NCBI RefSeq assembly: GCF_009296315.1
Contig: NZ_WHLY01000002.1
Location: 62,001 to 126,000 of the forward strand
DNA: 64,000 nucleotides
DNA from: Salmonirosea aquatica
GTDB lineage: Bacteria; Bacteroidota; Bacteroidia; Cytophagales; Spirosomataceae
Reading direction: 5' to 3'
The translations under genes and the position numbers were made by a program. Positions 52,375 through 59,249 of this stretch are shown piece after piece (position 1 is the first letter of the stretch; every line of letters starts with the position of its first letter). The notes below the pieces were generated by a model. It was not told where the DNA came from. It was given only the letters and a program-made list of their open reading frames with translations, and searched no databases.

Positions 52375-53771
52375 ATGAATTCAGAAATTCCAACAAAATT
52401 CGACGCAATTATCATTGGGGTCGGGCAAGCTGGCAAGCCGTTGGCCCTGGCTCTGGCCGAAGCGGGTTGGACAACCGCCATCATCGAGCGGAAACACGTA
52501 GGGGGTAGCTGCGTCAATTACGGCTGCACGCCCACCAAAACACTTCTTGCTTCCGCCGAAGTGGCCCACCTGGCCCGCCGATCGGATGACTATGGGGTAC
52601 GTACCGGGCCTGTCGAGGTAGACTATAAAGCCGTAAAAAAGCGTAAGGACGATCTGGTGGAAAGTTCAAGGGAAGACATCGCAGAGAAACTCGATAGTAC
52701 CCCAAATATTACATTCATCCGGGGCGAGGCGGCTTTTGCCGGACCCAAACAAATCGATGTAGCCCTCAGCGAGGGTGGCAGTACCCGACTCACCGCCGAC
52801 CATATTTTCATCAATGCCGGTACCCATCCCGCCCGGCCCGAATTGGATGGTCTGGATCAGGTACCCTACCTTACGGCGGTGACGATGATGGATCTGGAAG
52901 AACTTCCGGAGCATCTGATTATCCTGGGCGGGGGTACATTGGCCTCGAATTCGGCCAGATGTTCCGGCGCTTTGGCAGCAAGGTGACGATCATTGAAAAA
53001 GGAAAGCAATTGCTGAGCCGGGAAGATGAGGACATTGCGCAGGAACTGACGGATATTTTGCAGCAGGAAGGTATCAAGGTACATCTGGGTACTGCCGTGA
53101 CGGGCGTCCACTTAACCGAATCCGGAGCTATTTCGGTAGCGCTTCAACATGACCAAGAAACCAGCAAGGTACTGGGCTCGCATTTGCTACTGGCCATCGG
53201 CACTACCCCCAATACCGCCACGCTGCACCTGGATACCGCTGGAATCGAAGTGGATCAGAAAGGGTACATCAAGGTCAGTGACCGATTGGAAACCACCCAA
53301 CCCGGCGTTTACGCGCTGGGCGACATCAAAGGCGGGCCGGAGTTCACGCATATTTCGTACGACGATTATCGCATCATAAAACAGAATCTGCTGGAAAAGG
53401 GGAACGCCACCATCGCAGGCCGTAGGGTACCCTATACGGTTTTTACCGATCCTCAGCTCGGACGGATCGGTTTGTCGGAAAAAGAAGCCAAAAAGAAAAA
53501 CCAGCCCGTAAAAATAGCTTCCATGCCCATGACCAAGGTAGCCCGTGCCTACGAAATGGACCGTACCAACGGCCTGCTCAAGGTACTGATCGATCCCGAC
53601 ACCGATCAAATACTCGGGGCAGCGATGCTGGGCATGGAAGGCGGTGAAATGATGGCCATGCTCCAGATCGCGATGATGGGCAAGGTACCCTATACCGAAC
53701 TTCGCGACGGCGTATTTGCCCACCCTACCCTGGCCGAATCGCTCAATAACCTTTTTCAAACCGTAGAATAA
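52375..53771 (+). pseudogene. FAD-dependent pyridine nucleotide-disulfide oxidoreductase (mercuric reductase / Lpd-like), frameshifted
   Basis: The protein starts at the ATG at 52375 with the FAD site FDAIIIGVGQAGKPLALALAEAG and the redox-disulfide GGSCVNYGCTPTK. The first frame ends after LIILGGG; the second frame resumes at IGLEFGQMFRRFGSKVTIIEKG, the NAD-binding loop, and then shows YALGDIKGGPEFTH and the dimerisation domain ending FAHPTLAESLNNLF. At about 52930-52934 there are five G after GGC where six would give ILGGGYIGLEFGQ. Each half is well conserved, so one missing base explains the break. Substrate: class I disulfide reductase; mercury reduction is not proven because the C-terminal CC pair of MerA is absent. 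Confidence 0.85.
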
Positions 53772-53854
53772 AGATGGTAGGGACTGGCAAGATGTCCTAC
53801 CCTGGCAGACGACTTATTCACTTAATCATAATTCACTTAATCTCTTTGTATACT

Positions 53855-54838
53855 ATGCAAGAAATCAAATGGGGTATCATCGGCTGCGGTGACGTCACCG
53901 AGAAAAAAAGCGGCCCGGCTTTCAATAAAATTCCGCATTCGGAACTCGTAGCCGTCATGCGGCGCGATGGCGAAAAAGCCGCCGATTACGCCCGTCGGCA
54001 TAACGTACCCAAATGGTACGACGATGCCGATTTGCTCCTGAACGATCCCGAAGTCAATGCCATTTACATTGCTACGCCGCCCGGCTCGCACGAAGACTAC
54101 ACGCTGAAAGCCCTGCGATTGGGAAAACCCGTGTACGTGGAAAAACCGATGGCCCGCAACGCCGCCGAATGCGCCGAAATGGTGCGCGTGAGCCACGAGA
54201 CGGGGGTTCCTTTGTTTGTGGCTTACTACCGACGTACCCTACCCTACTTCGTAAAATTGAAAGAACTCATCGACCAGAAAGCGATCGGCGATATCCGGTT
54301 GGTAAATATTACCCTCCATTGGCCACCCTATCCCGAAGAGGTAGGTGAAAACGCTCAGCCCCGCTGGCGCGTCGACCCTGAGATTTCCGGCGGTGGGCAC
54401 TTCCATGATCTGGCCTCGCATCAGTTTGATTTCCTGGAATATGCGCTGGGACCCATCAAAACCGCGCGCGGAATTTCCCGCAACCAGGCCGGGTTGTACG
54501 CGGCCGATGATGTGGTCATGGCTAATTTTGAGTTTGAATCGGGCGTAGTAGGCAGTGGCAGCTGGTGCTTTACGGGCAGCAAGCGCCACCGCATCGACGA
54601 AGCCTACCTGCTGGGTACCCTGGGAAAAATCACGTTTTCGTTTTTCGAGAAATTCACCATCACCGTCGAAACCCAGGATCATACGGAGGTAATCGACCTA
54701 CCCTACCCGGAACACGTGCAGCAGCCGCTCATCGAAACCATCGTAGCCGAGCTACGGGGCGAAGGTACCTGCCCCAGCACCGGCCAAACCGGCGCGCGCG
54801 CCAATATCATCATCGACTGGATCACAGCAAATGGATAG
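53855..54838 (+). CDS. Gfo/Idh/MocA family NAD(P)-dependent oxidoreductase
   Basis: This 327-residue enzyme has the N-terminal Rossmann fold with IKWGIIGCGDV (residues 4-14) and the family motif YVEKPMARN near 95 with the catalytic Lys. The C-terminal substrate domain contains GGGHFHDLASHQFDFLEYALGP near 190, with the conserved His. These enzymes oxidise or isomerise sugars, inositol or tetrapyrroles; the substrate cannot be read here. I use the ATG at 53855 (MQEIKWG); an upstream in-frame start would add a hydrophobic leader not seen in the family. It is 83 bp downstream of the flavin reductase gene. Confidence 0.9.
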   Translation: MQEIKWGIIGCGDVTEKKSGPAFNKIPHSELVAVMRRDGEKAADYARRHNVPKWYDDADLLLNDPEVNAIYIATPPGSHEDYTLKALRLGKPVYVEKPMARNAAECAEMVRVSHETGVPLFVAYYRRTLPYFVKLKELIDQKAIGDIRLVNITLHWPPYPEEVGENAQPRWRVDPEISGGGHFHDLASHQFDFLEYALGPIKTARGISRNQAGLYAADDVVMANFEFESGVVGSGSWCFTGSKRHRIDEAYLLGTLGKITFSFFEKFTITVETQDHTEVIDLPYPEHVQQPLIETIVAELRGEGTCPSTGQTGARANIIIDWITANG

Positions 54839-54909
54839 AGGTTAAGGGTTAACGGTCAAGGGTAGGGAGACTGTTACTTTGATCGAAAATTCTCTTTGCC
54901 TTTGTCTCT

Positions 54910-55710
54910 ATGTGCCTTTGTGCCTTATTCACTCATTTTATCACTCTATCATTGGACACATTCAATCTCACCGGCAAGGTTGCCCTCGTCACCGGAGCCA
55001 GCAAGGGCATCGGTGAAGCCATCGCCCGTTTCCTGGCTGAAGCCGGAGCGCAGGTCGTCATCAGCAGCCGCAAGCAAGCCGACCTCGACGCCCTCGCCGA
55101 AGACATGCGGCAACAAGGGGCCGACATCACGGCCATCGCCGCCCACGTAGGCGACAGCGAACAACTGAAAGCGCTCGTAGAAAAAACCATCGAAACCTAC
55201 GGCGGCGTGGATATTCTGGTCAACAATGCAGCGGCCAATCCGCACTACGGACCTACCCTGGAATTTCCGGAAAGCGCGTTTGAGAAAATCATGCAGATCA
55301 ACGTGAAGTCGCCCCTGGAACTGACCAAACTGGTGCAGCCCAGTATGAAGGCACGGGGCGGCGGCAGCATCATCAACATCAGCAGCATCGCGGGCCTCAC
55401 GCCCGATCCCGGACTGGGCATGTACAGCGTCACCAAAGCAGCGCTCAATATGCTCACCAAGGTATTCGCCAAAGAACTAGGGGTCGATGGCATCCGCGTG
55501 AACGCCATTTGTCCCGGACTGATCAAGACGAAGTTCAGTCAGGCGTTGTGGGAAGATGAAAAAACGCTCGCTCGCTTCACGAAGCACCTACCCATCGCCC
55601 GCATGGGTACCGTGGAAGAAATCGCCGGTCTGGCGCTGTTTCTGGCCTCACCGGCTTCGGGGTATTGCACGGGGGGGATTTATACGGCCGATGGAGGGAC
55701 GACGATTTGA
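54910..55710 (+). CDS. SDR family oxidoreductase
   Basis: This 266-residue short-chain dehydrogenase has VALVTGASKGIG near 24-35, the NNAA motif (DILVNNAAANP), catalytic Ser in SIINISSIAGL and YSVTK near 172. The C-terminus ends GYCTGGIYTADGGTTI, typical of classical SDRs. The 14-residue N-terminal extension before LDTFNLTGKVAL is non-canonical; the TTG at 54952 (Leu15) is an alternative start, and no other ATG exists. It is the last native gene before the AT-rich island. The reaction is unknown. It has one GGTACC. Confidence 0.88.
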   Translation: MCLCALFTHFITLSLDTFNLTGKVALVTGASKGIGEAIARFLAEAGAQVVISSRKQADLDALAEDMRQQGADITAIAAHVGDSEQLKALVEKTIETYGGVDILVNNAAANPHYGPTLEFPESAFEKIMQINVKSPLELTKLVQPSMKARGGGSIINISSIAGLTPDPGLGMYSVTKAALNMLTKVFAKELGVDGIRVNAICPGLIKTKFSQALWEDEKTLARFTKHLPIARMGTVEEIAGLALFLASPASGYCTGGIYTADGGTTI

Positions 55711-55876
55711 GTAGTGCTGCTTTTATAAAAATAAGTACGGCCCCTATAATACAACAAAATATAGAAATAGTACCAAAGAATACAGAAAATACTGCAAAAC
55801 TTGTGTATATTCATGAGTTTGTGGCAATTTTACGAGCGACACCAACCGAAATGAAAATTTGATAAGACCACACAAG

Positions 55877-56431
55877 ATGACATACAATTTAGAATGGCTA
55901 ATAGACAATTTTGAAAAAGGAAAGCGAACAAAATATTTATTTTTTTGGGGACATCAAAAAAGTAAAAGTGGCGAATTAACATCATCGTGTTTTAGTCAAT
56001 GGTGGACTTCACCTTTTATCGTTGACAAAGTGAAATTTAATACTGCTGAACATTGGATGATGGCACAAAAAGCACTTTTGTTTGACGACAAAGAAATTTA
56101 TGACAAAATAATTATTGCGAAATCACCAGCAGAAGCAAAAGCTTTGGGCAGACAAGTGCGAAATTTTGACGACACGACTTGGAATAACAAAAGGTTTGAA
56201 ATAGTTGTTAGAGGAAGTTTGGAAAAATTTACCCAACATAAAGACTTGAAAGAATTTTTACTAAACACAAAAGAAAGAGTTTTAGTAGAGGCAAGTCCAG
56301 TCGACAGAATTTGGGGTATTGGATTGACAGTCGACAGTGACAAAGCAGAAAATCCCAAATGTTGGAATGGACTAAATTTACTTGGTTTTGCTCTGATGGA
56401 AGTTAGAGATATTATCAAAAATGAAAAATAG
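55877..56431 (+). CDS. NADAR family protein (YbiA-like)
   Basis: NADAR (YbiA/DUF1768) proteins hydrolyse N-glycosidic bonds of damaged riboflavin intermediates or remove ADP-ribose from guanine in DNA or RNA, as shown for some members that counter DarT toxins. The 184-residue protein has the family motifs YLFFWGHQ near 25, CFSQWW, KFNTAEHWMMAQKA with the catalytic-region Glu, and the C-terminal VLVEASPVDRIWGIGL. I use the ATG at 55877, since the longer frame starts with TTG. It is AT-rich and followed by an attC-like palindrome, suggesting a mobile gene cassette. No DarT homologue is adjacent; the nearest ADP-ribosyltransferase is the Arr-type gene at 57764. Confidence 0.9.
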   Translation: MTYNLEWLIDNFEKGKRTKYLFFWGHQKSKSGELTSSCFSQWWTSPFIVDKVKFNTAEHWMMAQKALLFDDKEIYDKIIIAKSPAEAKALGRQVRNFDDTTWNNKRFEIVVRGSLEKFTQHKDLKEFLLNTKERVLVEASPVDRIWGIGLTVDSDKAENPKCWNGLNLLGFALMEVRDIIKNEK

Positions 56432-56442
56432 ACAAAAAAAAC

Positions 56443-56581
56443 TGCCACCAACATCGGTTTGGCAATATGGCGGCTGAAATCCTTCTATGAAAAATATGTA
56501 CCAGGTTCAACAGTAGTAATTCTATTTAACTTTTGTGCTAAATTTTCGCCACATCGCCAAGCCGAGAAACGTTAGCAGCAA
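56443..56581 (+). repeat. attC-like imperfect palindrome between the NADAR and DUF2971 genes
   Basis: The arms CGGTTTGGCAATATGGCG (56455-56472) and CGCCACATCGCCAAGCCG (56547-56564) are reverse complements at 15 of 18 positions. Outside them, CCAAC (56448-56452) faces GTTAG (56571-56575), and GCCACCAAC (56444-56452) faces GTTAGCAGC (56571-56579) with mostly wobble-type mismatches. The whole spans about 140 bp, starts 12 bp after the NADAR stop and ends 13 bp before the next ATG. This fits an integron attC site (R, L arms, variable loop, GTTAG core). A MITE is an alternative. Confidence 0.5.
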
Positions 56582-56593
56582 CCTAAAAGCAAC

Positions 56594-57553
56594 ATGCAGA
56601 AAATGACTTTGAAACATACCGTCAAGACCAGAAGGTTCATTGAAGAAAATCATGATGCCTGTACGCTATGTGGAAAAGAATTTCAAAATCATGACAGAAC
56701 TCATTTAGGTTATACAAAATCTCAAAAACTTATTTATGTTGGCGACTGCTGCTCTGAGAATCTGAAAGAAACAATCATTAGGCACTCATACCAGAATCGT
56801 CCATATGAAATCCCGAGTAAGGAAACAGTTCTTTGGCGTTTCATGGATTTTACAAAATTTGTTTCTCTATTGAGTTCGCAATCTTTGTTTTTCACCAGAG
56901 CGGACAGGTTCGAAGACCCGTTTGAAGGAGCAAAAGGAATTAAGAAAAATAAAACTAAATGGAACAAGTACTATTTGGAATTTTTCGAACAATCATATAA
57001 GAACCCACCAGATGGAGTTGATTTTAATAAAAGTGATTCGGAGATTAGGAAGGAAGCCAAAAGACTTTTAAAGCAGCTTGACGAAGGTGGAAAGTCCGAC
57101 TTAAAACTGACATTTATAAATTGTTGGCATGAGAATCCTTTTGAATCAGAAGCAATGTGGAAACTCTATACTAAAAACATGTCAGAAGGTATCGCAATTC
57201 AAACGACTTATGACAAATTGTATAGAGCATTAAATAGAAATCCGTCAATTAGTATTGGGAGTATAAACTATATTGATTATTCCAACCGATTTGAGGGAAT
57301 TAATGAATCGTTTTGGTTTAAACGAAGGTCTTTTGAGCATGAAAAAGAAGTTCGAGCAATCTATAAAAATTTCAAGGCAGACAGCAAATTCGGCATTCCA
57401 ATGAATGTCAATATAAAAACACTAATAAATAAACTTTACGTTTCACCGACAGCTCAGGATTGGTTTATAGATGTTCTTAAGGACACCTTGGAGAAACATA
57501 AATTGAAAAAGAAAATTCATAGGTCAAGTATATTTGTTGAACCATTCCATTAA
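56594..57553 (+). CDS. DUF2971-type protein with N-terminal zinc-ribbon-like segment
   Basis: This 319-residue protein has an N-terminal metal-binding-looking region: Cys23 and Cys26 (CTLCGKEF), His33/His37 and Cys52-Cys53. The rest follows the DUF2971 pattern: SLFFTRADRFEDPFEGAKG near 97-115, INCWHENPFESEAMWKLY near 175-192, EGIAIQTTYDKL and the FKRRSFEHEKEVRAIY motif near 255-270. No membrane segment or signal. DUF2971 proteins are often in variable genome regions; their activity is unknown. It is AT-rich and the ATG at 56594 directly follows the attC-like site, suggesting a cassette gene. Confidence 0.85.
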   Translation: MQKMTLKHTVKTRRFIEENHDACTLCGKEFQNHDRTHLGYTKSQKLIYVGDCCSENLKETIIRHSYQNRPYEIPSKETVLWRFMDFTKFVSLLSSQSLFFTRADRFEDPFEGAKGIKKNKTKWNKYYLEFFEQSYKNPPDGVDFNKSDSEIRKEAKRLLKQLDEGGKSDLKLTFINCWHENPFESEAMWKLYTKNMSEGIAIQTTYDKLYRALNRNPSISIGSINYIDYSNRFEGINESFWFKRRSFEHEKEVRAIYKNFKADSKFGIPMNVNIKTLINKLYVSPTAQDWFIDVLKDTLEKHKLKKKIHRSSIFVEPFH

Positions 57554-57562
57554 AAAAATTGA

Positions 57563-57736
57563 ATCATTAGAACACTATATAAATATCGTACTAACTCTGA
57601 ATTTACAGAAAAGATTTTCTTAGAAAAGAAAGTTTGGCTTTCAAACGCAGAAGGTCTTAATGATACTTTTGAATGTACCATTCAAGAAATAGCCAATGAT
57701 TATATTGACAAGCAAGTCAAAAAGCTCACATCATAA
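57563..57736 (+). pseudogene. 5' fragment of a second DUF2971-like gene
   Basis: Ten bases after the DUF2971 stop, an open frame without a standard start codon encodes about 57 residues: RTLYKYRTNSEFTEKIFLEK, KVWLSNAEGLNDTFECT and a short helix ending VKKLTS before TAA (57734-57736). LYKYR, then VWLSNAEGLNDTFEC, matches the N-terminal pattern of canonical DUF2971 proteins (LYKYR, then LWFSxxxxxNDPFD). The rest of such a protein (about 200 residues) is missing and native-composition DNA resumes within 30 bp, so this is probably a remnant cut at the island border. The 210-bp stretch holds nothing else recognisable. Confidence 0.65.
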
Positions 57737-57763
57737 TTATTTACAGCAAAAAATAATTAGAAA

Positions 57764-58507
57764 ATGGAATTCACCCCCCACAACCCAATCGTTCAACGCT
57801 GCCTGCAAGGTATGGCCCTGGAAGACGCAGGCAAACCCGAAGAGGCAGGTACACTCTTTCTTCAAGCCTGGAACGAAGCGACGAACGACTTTGAAAAATT
57901 TATCGCTGCTCATTACGTAGCCCGACATCAACACAATAATTCCGACCAATTGAAATGGCTCGAAACGGCTTTGGATTGTGCCTTAAAGGCAGATAATGAA
58001 TCGGCGAAGAGTGCTTTTCCAACGCTATACTCAAATATTGCTAAATGCCAGGAGGCATTGGGAAACTCGGATGAGGCAAAAAAGTATTATAAACTGGCCG
58101 CTTCGTTGGAAGGTACCCCTTCTGACGAAGGCCCCTTTTATCACGGAACGAAAGCCGATTTGCAGGTAGGTGATTTGCTGACCGCCGGGGGTACTTCTAA
58201 TTACCAACCCGAACTCAAAATGAACCACATCTATTTTACCGCCCTGGTCAATGGGGCGGGGCTAGCGGCTTCATTAGCGAAAGGTGAGGGACGTGAACGT
58301 GTCTATATCGTTGAACCAACGGGAGATTTTGAAAATGACCCGAATGTTACAGACAAAAAATTTCCCGGCAATCTGACCCGTTCCTATCGCTCCCATGCTC
58401 CGCTGAAAATCGTTGGCGAATTGATCGATTGGGCGCGTCAAACCCCTGAGCAACTCCAAAATTTCCGTGAAAAGTTGGCTAATAACAAAGGGGAGATTAT
58501 CAATTGA
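57764..58507 (+). CDS. TPR-containing Arr-type NAD+ ADP-ribosyltransferase
   Basis: The C-terminal half (about 122-222) is an Arr domain, the ADP-ribosyltransferase family that inactivates rifampin: GPFYHGTKADL (His127), NHIYFTAL (Tyr157), IVEPTGDFENDPN (Asp188/Asp192) and FPGNLTRSYRSHAPLKIVG. The N-terminal half (1-120) is helical with tetratricopeptide-like repeats (GKPEEAGTLFLQAWNEA, LGNSDEAKKYYKLAASLEG). Known Arr enzymes are about 140 residues, so the TPR part is an addition and may recruit a protein target. Codon use and a GGTACC site mark it as native. Real substrate (rifamycin or cellular target) is undetermined. The ATG at 57764 is preferred. Confidence 0.9.
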   Translation: MEFTPHNPIVQRCLQGMALEDAGKPEEAGTLFLQAWNEATNDFEKFIAAHYVARHQHNNSDQLKWLETALDCALKADNESAKSAFPTLYSNIAKCQEALGNSDEAKKYYKLAASLEGTPSDEGPFYHGTKADLQVGDLLTAGGTSNYQPELKMNHIYFTALVNGAGLAASLAKGEGRERVYIVEPTGDFENDPNVTDKKFPGNLTRSYRSHAPLKIVGELIDWARQTPEQLQNFREKLANNKGEIIN

Positions 58508-58549
58508 TTTCATATTCGGAAGGCTGTGTCATACAGCACATTCTTAGAA

Positions 58550-58588
58550 GCCTAAAAATCAAAAGGCCGCGGATGATTTCCCGCGGCC
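58550..58588 (-). terminator. intrinsic terminator after the Uma2 gene
   Basis: A GC-only 8-bp stem (GGCCGCGG at 58565-58572, CCGCGGCC at 58581-58588) with an 8-nt loop is followed on the minus strand by TTTTGATTTTTAG. It lies 22 bp after the Uma2 stop codon, in the gap between convergent genes, and could also stop transcription from the TPR-Arr gene. Confidence 0.82.
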
Positions 58589-58610
58589 CATTGAACTTAA
58601 TTCCTATATT

Positions 58611-59177
58611 TCACCCTACCTGCGGCAGGGCAAATAAATCATTCACGCGTATTTCAAAATCAGGCAAAACAGGCTGGGCGGAGCACAGGTCATGCTCTAT
58701 GCAGATTACGACATTCCTGCGGGATGTGTATACATACACGGACTCGTTTTCCGGATAAATGTGCCAAACCACCTGCACGCCGGCCTTAAAATATTCCGCT
58801 ACTTTCTCATCGACTTTGATGGCGTCGTCGGTGGGGGAAATGATTTCGATCGCAAAGGCAGGAATAGGTTCATCCGCCAAAAGCATACTATTGTCAATCT
58901 GTTGGCCACTGAAATAGGCCAGGTCGGGACGACGCATTTGAATACCCGTTAGCCATACATCCTGCTCCTGAATCAGTTCTCCACCTAGTCGGTAAGCTTC
59001 CGTACTAGCAAATAAGCGACTGAGAGCTCTAAGCAGTAAAAGATGCTTTTTTTTCATGCGTTCAAATCGGATAATTTCGCCGTCGTTCCACTCATACTTA
59101 TAGCCGTCATTGGGTTCCCAAACCATGAATTCCTCTAAGGTTTGGGGCATTGGCTGGATATCGGTCGATGTTCTCAT
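58611..59177 (-). CDS. Uma2 family (DUF820) endonuclease-like protein
   Basis: Uma2 proteins have a PD-(D/E)xK restriction-endonuclease-like fold and are abundant in cyanobacteria and some Bacteroidota; their targets are unknown. The 188-residue protein has YKYEWNDGEIIRFERM near 26-41, RRPDLAYFSG with the catalytic-region Asp near 84, and AIEIISPTDDAIKVDEKVAEYFKAGVQVVWHI (the ExK-like segment) near 108-140. The ATG is at 59175-59177. It is followed by a GC-rich terminator. The 72-bp gap to the next gene upstream shows nothing. Confidence 0.9.
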   Translation of the reverse strand: MRTSTDIQPMPQTLEEFMVWEPNDGYKYEWNDGEIIRFERMKKKHLLLLRALSRLFASTEAYRLGGELIQEQDVWLTGIQMRRPDLAYFSGQQIDNSMLLADEPIPAFAIEIISPTDDAIKVDEKVAEYFKAGVQVVWHIYPENESVYVYTSRRNVVICIEHDLCSAQPVLPDFEIRVNDLFALPQVG

Positions 59178-59249
59178 ATTCTATCCGGATCTTTTACCAA
59201 ATGTAGCATTTTCTACGCTCAGATCGAAGTCAGGTACTTCAACCATTTC

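Larger units (their letters stand above)
55711..57763. other. AT-rich island carrying NADAR and DUF2971 genes (probable acquired cassette-like DNA)
   Basis: This 2-kb stretch is clearly AT-rich compared with both flanks and uses AT-rich codons (AAA, GAA, TTT, ATT), while the neighbouring genes use GC-rich codons. It contains no GGTACC although about four would be expected at the local frequency. It holds two intact genes, one gene fragment and an attC-like palindrome, all on the plus strand. No transposase or integrase is visible. Horizontal acquisition is inferred from composition; the borders are approximate. Confidence 0.7.

Noticed and set aside
52375-53771. Mercuric reductase (merA) assignment
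   Set aside because: The redox disulfide and fold are present, but no N-terminal heavy-metal domain, no C-terminal Cys pair and no mer operon are nearby, so only the broader family name is given.
55711-57763. Integrated phage or transposon
   Set aside because: No integrase, transposase, phage structural gene or terminal repeats with target duplications were seen; only composition and an attC-like palindrome mark it.
57764-58507. Rifampin resistance as an established phenotype
   Set aside because: Arr motifs support ADP-ribosyltransferase chemistry, but the TPR fusion and the lack of context make the natural substrate unclear.
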